From: Phoronis australis
Taxonomy: Eukaryota > Phoronida > Phoronidae
Length of the DNA: 64,000 bases
Assembly (NCBI GenBank): GCA_002633005.1
Contig: NMRA01000387.1
Span: forward strand, 55,658-119,657
Direction: 5' to 3'
Shown here: positions 58,101 through 64,000 of the stretch, in pieces
Layout of the letters: the number at the start of each line of letters is the position of its first letter
Numbering within the stretch: the stretch's first letter is position 1
Position numbers and translations under genes: made by a program
Notes under the pieces: generated by a model
Database searches by the model: none
Told to the model about the DNA's origin: nothing
What the model saw: the letters and a program-made list of their open reading frames with translations, nothing else

Positions 58101-61100
58101 TCTGTATGGGGATGCAGACGCTAAGTCAGAAGAGGAAAGCCACGTTTTGTTCGCAAAAATGAATTCGACAGAAAAGATCAGCGTATCCACGGCAGTCGAC
58201 ACAAAAGAAAGACTATAGCCGAAGTCTAAATTAGTTACTGTTGTAAAAAGTGGGGTGCATTTTACTGCAACTATAAACGACTGTGTGATGGTTTTAAAAA
58301 TCGTCCATGACGACGTAAACGATACAAACCTATAAACGTTGCCCGCTGAATCCTCACCCAGCATTTCACTGAGATTCTCTTTTAAAATGGCGGGAAGCCT
58401 GCCAAAACAGAAGGCTGCACCCGCATCACACGATCCATATTCATCTGCAAATTTAAAGAATGTATTAACATGTTGAACGATGTTAGTTAGTTCAATTACT
58501 TAAAGAGACATGGAACGCGAAAACTCGTAAAAAATACCTATTAAAAAGATCGTGGCGAATCTCATCTAGGGGATGCTAACGTGAGAGTTGAATATTGGAA
58601 GAAGTTCTAGAAAAAATCGCCAGATTCACTATTTTTGAAACACAGACGAAATAAAAACTTTTTCATTTCAATACAGTGACCAAATTCTCCATGCGCTCAA
58701 AAAATCGACCCATTTGCTGTTTGAAATAGTTATTGTTTGCATACCATGAAAACCAAAGATAACATGTTCCATATAAAGGGCATGTGCTACGTCTATATCT
58801 TGATATAACAAATAAGGAGACATGCTTTGCCGCATGGTAGAAAATTGACGAAGTGACGAGCTGTTGACAGATCGTTTTCTGGAAATTTGAAAGTAAAGGA
58901 GAAACGATTTGACATCAACAGAAATTCAAAAATCTTTACGAAAAATACTTGGTGAACAGTTTGACATCTGTTTTAGTGACAGAGAACGACTTTGAATACT
59001 GTGATTTGATTGATTTAGTCTGTTTTTCACGTTCTATGCCACTTTAAGTAAAACAATCTCCACTTGACATCAAGGATAACAAAATAGTGAGTGTTAACGT
59101 ATTTTGTAACAATTCATTATGAAACCCAATATATTCGAATTCATTTCTTTTCTTTGAGCTGCTGTTTGTAAACAAATTTTGGTCCGTTCATTCTGGTCTC
59201 TTTTTCCGAAATCCTGAAAGTTTATCGCATCGATGATTACAAAGAATGAACATTCGAATATATTAGAAGATTTGAGGAAACCTTTCTGGATATTCCGGAA
59301 GAATCCGCAAAGGAGACTCACATGAACTGCCTCTAAACTGCGTATTTCACTTTCCTGTGCGATCTCCTATAGCGCCAATTTTCCCAGTCAAATTTCAATA
59401 TTCTGTTCATACGCTGTCCTCAAAGGCCCATCCCCACGACGATATAGCAAAACACTAGCTCGTGAGTGCGTGTGACGCATGGTGATATCTCCCAAGCACT
59501 TGCGTGATCCAGCCAAACTCTTAGAAATTTAACCACTTTTATAAATTAATTATCATTACCTTGTAAAACATCTGTGACCGTTCCAGGCCAGGAGGTTCCT
59601 GCTTTGAACCACCAGAAAGGACGCCACCTGGCGCCGTCGATGTAAGTAACTGGATAAACATTCTTTTCTGAAACAAAACTATCATTACATGTAGCAGGAA
59701 TCGGGAGAACAAACGCAGGCGACTTCTGTTAACAAATTATGCAATATCGCTAAGAATTAGATTTCTTTTGACATGCAAAATGTGCATAAACAACAATTGA
59801 ATAGCAGTCAAACTGACAACAGTCGAATCTTAAAAAGGGAATCGTTACCTTTTTGAAGGTGTTTCGACCACTTTGTGACAAATTTGATTTTTTATTAAAT
59901 TGAAGTTATTTCGAACCTTTTCATCGACTTCTGTAAAAAGGAAACTGATAGAAATGATAATTCCTCAAGGCAGAATTGTGATAACCTAAGCTCTGAAAAT
60001 ATCAGCAGATCCGAGTGACCTGTTTTCTTGCTTTTCCAGTCTAATAACACTTGTTGTGCTCAGTAGCCATACGACGTAATAATGCCAGAAACTGGTAATA
60101 ATACTCACACAACAGCGATTCAGACACATTGTATGTACGCATTGAGTGACTTGCTCTTTGCGGTTTGAATTTCGCTGTCATGAAACCAATCACAAAAGTT
60201 TCAAAACACCTTTTAGAATAAGTGGAATGTCTCATATTTACCAAACTATCATTAAAAAGGAAACATTCGCCTACGTTTCCTACTGCTAAGAAATATCATT
60301 GGATTATTGAAGGATTTCAGTGGCGGATTTAGGGGAGGGGCAAGGGGCCATGGCCCCCCTAAAATTCTACCAGATACCATTTGGGAGTTCGGGTGCGAAT
60401 TGCTGACTAGCACACGCGCGCAACCAGGGGGGCTCGGGGGTCGAATAAACAATGCATAGGCCTGAACAAACCCCGTATACCGTTTTTTTTAGTCAACAGG
60501 TCCAAAAATTCAAGACTGCTGCATCCCCACGCTTTAGGCTGGGCGGGCGCGTTTGCCGAAATTTTGGTTATTCCTGTGCCCTGCCCCCCCCCCTTACTCA
60601 AAATCCTGGATCCGCCCCTGGATTTTGATGCAATTGACAGCTTAACAAAATCATAGCATTTCGCGAAGCCGGAAATAACGACGCCCCATTTGTTCATGTA
60701 CTGTCGCTCAAAGGAGATTAATCCATTTTAGGGCTAAAAAACACCTGAGGCCTTTGACTGTCGACATTAACTATTCATCTGTACTCCAGTCAAGTTGTAT
60801 TCACAGTACGACACTACAACTAATAGTAAGAATAAAGTCCTCCATTTCGTACATAAAATCAGTTTCCTTACAAACGCTTGTTCACGTTCTTATGCTGGAA
60901 ATATTGCAACGCATCCAATACCTCGACACATTTTTGACCCTACTGAGGGCAACAGTTGCATCGGTGATATCTTCTGCTGTCGAGATATTCCTTTCTGACT
61001 TACAGTTTCAGTCAGAAAGGCAGCCGTGTGGCGGCCGCCGGAGCTTCCCAAACGGTACATTCGACACTTATAGTAGAAAATTTTTCTCAGCTTTTTAATC

Positions 61101-61511
61101 TCAATTTATATCTTTTCAATCACTTTGCGGAATCGGGGTGAGCTGTCCTGTATGATACGGGTAATAATACTCGTTTCCGAAAGGTCCCGCGACTTTTTCC
61201 AGAATTTCCTTTGTAACTTTTTATACTTATCTATAAACGGAGAGAACATCTTTATATGGATACCTATTTGCGTTCACTCAATCATTTGATTTAACTTTAC
61301 CTGTATTTTGGGTTAGAAGCTTCTCCACAATTGATGTTAAACTTTTCGTTGTTTCTCTTAGTTCCACCAATTCGCGGGATAGCCCCAAGTCACAATGACA
61401 GCATGGTGCAGATGGCACAACAGAGCAGTTTTGCTGCCGATGGTCGACTGTTGCATAGGAATGTTCCACCAAGAACGCAACCAAAGTGAAAGTCAAAATG
61501 ATCCACTTCAT
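55159..61511 (-). CDS. secreted cysteine-containing protein, five exons, family not recognised
   Basis: Exons 61301-61511, 59560-59667, 58358-58444, 56372-56611 and 55159-55238 give 726 nt (241 residues). All four introns are in phase 1, with consensus GT/AG edges. Exon 1: signal peptide (MKWIILTFTLVAFLVEHSYA), CCHC cluster and a short amphipathic helix. Exon 2: aromatic, Trp-rich (YIDGARWRPFWWFKAGTSWP). Exon 3: CDAGAAFCFGRLPAILKENL. Exon 4: MIDDDGCDCKTSLSMGHGMC, then CHSPNNANGLTLYFR. Exon 5: DDDDCINVTCPKGKSCRDEI ending in VCE and stop, like the first half of an EGF-type module. The closing LTLYFR and scattered cysteines faintly recall invertebrate fibrinogen/intelectin-type lectins, but I cannot support that assignment. 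A TATA box precedes exon 1. Confidence 0.8.
55966..56121. mobile_element. hAT-like MITE with 8-bp target duplication, in intron 4
   Basis: Ends AGTGCTGTAGTGG and CCACTACAGCACT, 156 bases. ATGAGGTT is duplicated exactly at 55958-55965 and 56122-56129. An internal hairpin pairs GCGTAGGCGC with GCGCCTACGC. Confidence 0.85.
60318..60620. mobile_element. CAGTGGCGGAT / ATCCGCCCCTG MITE, in intron 1
   Basis: Left end CAGTGGCGGATTTAGGGG and right end ATCCTGGATCCGCCCCTG are imperfect inverted repeats with G- and C-runs inside. GATTT on both sides is a possible partial target duplication. Confidence 0.75.
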
Positions 61512-61700
61512 ATCGTTACTTGCTGTGCGCGGGACAGACTTGATAATGACCAGTCATCAACGAGACATGACAAATTTATATCCCGGCGCGCTATGAGGAA
61601 ATAAATATGTTGATGTTTACCGTCTGCCGGGCCCGCCGTCAACCAGGCCACATAGGCCAGGTGAAGTCAACATGTTTTGACAGAGGAGTATCCTGTTCAG
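61040..61700 (-). repeat. segment duplicated at 43870-44460 (exon 1, promoter and flanks)
   Basis: Similarity to the 44 kb copy covers intron 1 sequence ('cggggtgagctgtcctg'), the whole first exon, the TATA region and the 5' flank ('gttttgacagagg'). Confidence 0.8.
61573..61582 (-). promoter_or_regulatory. TATA box of the 55-61 kb gene
   Basis: GATATAAATT on minus, about 65 bases before the ATG. It is conserved in position with the 44 kb paralog. Confidence 0.65.
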
Positions 61701-63472
61701 TTTCTCAGAACTGGGGTGCGTACCAGCGAGTGGCGCTGGTTACACAAGACTAAATTCTAATGGGAGCACGTGCTTCACATGTAATGCAGTAGCGATAACC
61801 AGCTACTAAAAGACTCGCCACTGAAACTGGTAAAACAGAGCTCTTGAATCGGTTGATGACGTCATCTTTGTTTGACGAATAAGGAAGACGAAGAGAAAGG
61901 CTACTGGCACACACGAGAAGGTCAATGCTGAGGGGTCAATGACTGAACTAGAAGTGACACAAGGCTCGCCGTTTGTCAATAAACTTCAATAACTTCTCCA
62001 GTTCAAGAAATACCATCTCATAAATCCAAGACATTATGTGTGCAATACACATTCCGTTCACAGATTACAACCTGCGTACCCTGCTTCGCGGTTGTTTTAC
62101 CGAAAATCGAATTTGTTAACAGACGTAGGCCCAACAAAAACAAAAATGACTCCAGCAGTGTTAGGCATACTTCTCATTAAAACACAAAATTCCCGAGCAG
62201 GCTGGTAGAAGCTTGCTGAGTAAGGGCAGTGAATTTGAAGCACAGTGTATGTTGCAATGGGTCTGTAGAAGGCCTACGTATCGGCTTTTCTGTTTTGCGG
62301 ACTTTATTTCGTAAAACTCCGACACCACTGCAGTCCCATAGATCTCAGTTGATGCCCGTCAGTCGCCTAGCCCTAAACGATTTCAGTCGGCGTAGCCCTG
62401 TCAATTAAAGGGTCTGTTGTGTCAGACATGCGTATGATATTGCTAATATTATTACTATACAATTTTAAGGTTATCTAATTAATGATTTTCAAGTAATGTT
62501 TTCAGTGACCTGAAGGGTTTTCGACTATGTCATTGAAAAGCGTTAAGTACCACTGGAAACATAACACTTAGAGCCGACAAGATGTATGGCCACCCGTTCC
62601 AAGAGATAGCCTGATTAAAAGGACTTATTTGTTAGGTCAGGAACTTTTATGAGAAAATGTAGTTTTCGTCTACGTACCAACGTTTAATGCTAAGCATGTA
62701 TCTGAATTAAGTACCTGCGCCTATAGACACGAACACGTAAGAAAAATTGTCAATGAAACTACTGACCTGGTTATGTGACATTGCCAGTTGATGTGACCAT
62801 ATTGTCAAACCGGCATTACCAAGGTAATGTAACATTACCTTGTTATGTGACCATAACAGACCAGGTAATACCGATCTTTCTGGTAAAACTGTGGCACAGA
62901 CTTCCAAAATGTTTTTGAGTGTAGTTTAACTTCCTGTGCTACAAATTAATTGAGAACGACTGACTTGAATTTCTAAATTTACATCAAAAAGTTAGTGTTC
63001 AAGGGACGTTATTGATTTTACTGCTGAAAAAACATAACTGAGCGTCGGAAGGGATAGATGGTGAAGTAATCAGCATTGGCCAGAGCAATTAAACAATAAT
63101 TCCCGATGTTAAGAGATTTTATTTCAATTCTCACCAATTCTCGCTTTGTCTGCCAGACTTCGGTGAAATCAAGGTCGGCTGCGTCAAATTTCGTTTCGTA
63201 AAGTTTTTAACCGACTGAAATGAGTTGGAGTGTAGCCAAGTGATTTGAATGGCACTACATAAGCGTGGTATTTTTTGCTCTTTTGCTGAAAATAATGATA
63301 AGCTCAGCCAATGAAAGGGACGAAAATAACTATATATATGTGTGTGTCTGGGAACAGTCAATAGCAAGGAATTTAAAAAGTAATTGCAGGCCGCGCATGT
63401 GCATAGGCCCACTGCTCTGAACACCTAGCTGCCTTAGTGACATTGTTAAAACCGAGCTAAGACGCTGGAGAC
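61701..63472. other. no gene seen
   Basis: No supported coding region. A perfect short palindrome, AAGGTAATGT-A-ACATTACCTT, lies at 62819-62839 within a region where 'gttatgtgacc' and 'acctggt' words repeat in both orientations. Confidence 0.35.
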
Positions 63473-63715
63473 CAGGGGTCCGTTCCAAGAAACTGACTTA
63501 AGCTCATTTTTACTTAAGTCAAAGATTTCCAAACTTTGAAACTTCCACATCTGGTAAGAAAATCAAAATTTAGACAAAACTAAAGTAAAAAAAATCAAGT
63601 CAACCCTAAGATCTCTTTCTTGAAATGGACTTGAGACAAATTTAAGTTTTATCTTAAAATTGTTTGAAAATTAAGATTACTCTTAGCTAAGTCAGTTTTC
63701 TTGAACGGCCCCCTG
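63473..63715. mobile_element. MITE with CAGGGGTCCGTTC / GAACGGCCCCCTG ends
   Basis: GTTCCAAGAAACTGACTTA at the left pairs with the reverse complement of TAAGTCAGTTTTCTTGAAC at the right. The 243-base body is A/T-rich with no coding capacity. No clear target duplication. Confidence 0.8.
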
Positions 63716-63729
63716 ATTCAAGGGCCTAG

Positions 63730-63800
63730 CAGTGTGACTCCGAGTCGATTCACGAACTTGAGTAAAGGAAACGGACACCTATCCCACTAGGACACACTGC
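63730..63800 (-). ncRNA. tRNA-derived SINE head, degenerate
   Basis: On minus, GTGTGTCCTAGTGGGATAGG and a degenerate B-box (AAGTTCGTGAATCG) match the family of the copy at 44691-44763, with acceptor-like GTGTG/CACAC pairing. Confidence 0.5.
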
Positions 63801-64000
63801 CTCCTCTGTCAGAAAGATCGGGATGCACTTTGATCTACGTTAGTAAGTTGGCCTAAGGGAGATCCTCGAATTACATCCGTGATTGATATTTAACATGCTG
63901 TCCCTAACAATCAGTTCTATGAAGTTCAGACCCCCTATTGGGAATCAAAATGAGTCAAACAGAGCCGGGTACGAATGGCGTAAACAAATTTGTAGACAGA

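Noticed and set aside
1-64000. CRISPR arrays, operons or bacterial-type systems
   Set aside because: No regularly spaced repeats or clustered prokaryotic genes. Introns, LINEs and MITEs show the DNA is animal.

Overview
The window looks like nuclear DNA of a marine invertebrate animal. The DNA is AT-rich and gene-sparse. Its genes are cut into short exons with GT-AG introns and TATA promoters. About half the sequence is recognisable mobile-element debris: an L1/Tx1-type LINE, Kolobok-like TTAA elements, hAT-like MITEs, tRNA-derived SINEs, foldback elements, and a decayed ORF of a family I associate with cnidarian and hemichordate/lancelet genomes. I cannot fix the phylum. Two N runs (17034-17309, 28490-29282) and single Ns at 4918 and 43616 mark assembly gaps or ambiguities.

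Layout. 1-15 kb is repeat-dominated. It holds a 2.2 kb direct duplication joined at an N, a decayed transposon ORF, a mariner-type transposase remnant and a TTAA-flanked Kolobok-like element with two broken coding fragments. 15.2-38.2 kb is a minus-strand gene locus built around four tandem copies of a large module. Each module carries a 29-nt mini-exon and a 115-nt coiled-coil exon, together exactly 48 codons with phase 1 at both ends. A signal-peptide exon lies upstream (37979-38171) and a cysteine-containing exon downstream (16121-16236). All joins keep frame, giving 295 uninterrupted codons. 38-49 kb is again repeats: a 1.8 kb foldback with tRNA-like promoters in both arms, hairpin elements and a composite inverted repeat. 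It also contains a stand-alone signal-peptide exon (44104-44329). 49-55 kb shows nothing I can call a gene. 55.1-61.5 kb is a complete five-exon minus-strand gene for a 241-residue secreted protein, with a TATA box and all introns in phase 1. Its first exon and promoter are paralogous to the exon at 44 kb. The end of the window holds a MITE and a SINE.

The most interesting item is the coiled-coil cassette array. Four duplicated exon pairs have all kept reading frame and splice sites while the surrounding duplicated DNA has taken indels, a LINE and a transposon. This suggests a secreted coiled-coil protein of variable rod length, or alternative use of cassettes. I do not recognise the family of this gene or of the 55-61 kb gene, so functions are left open.
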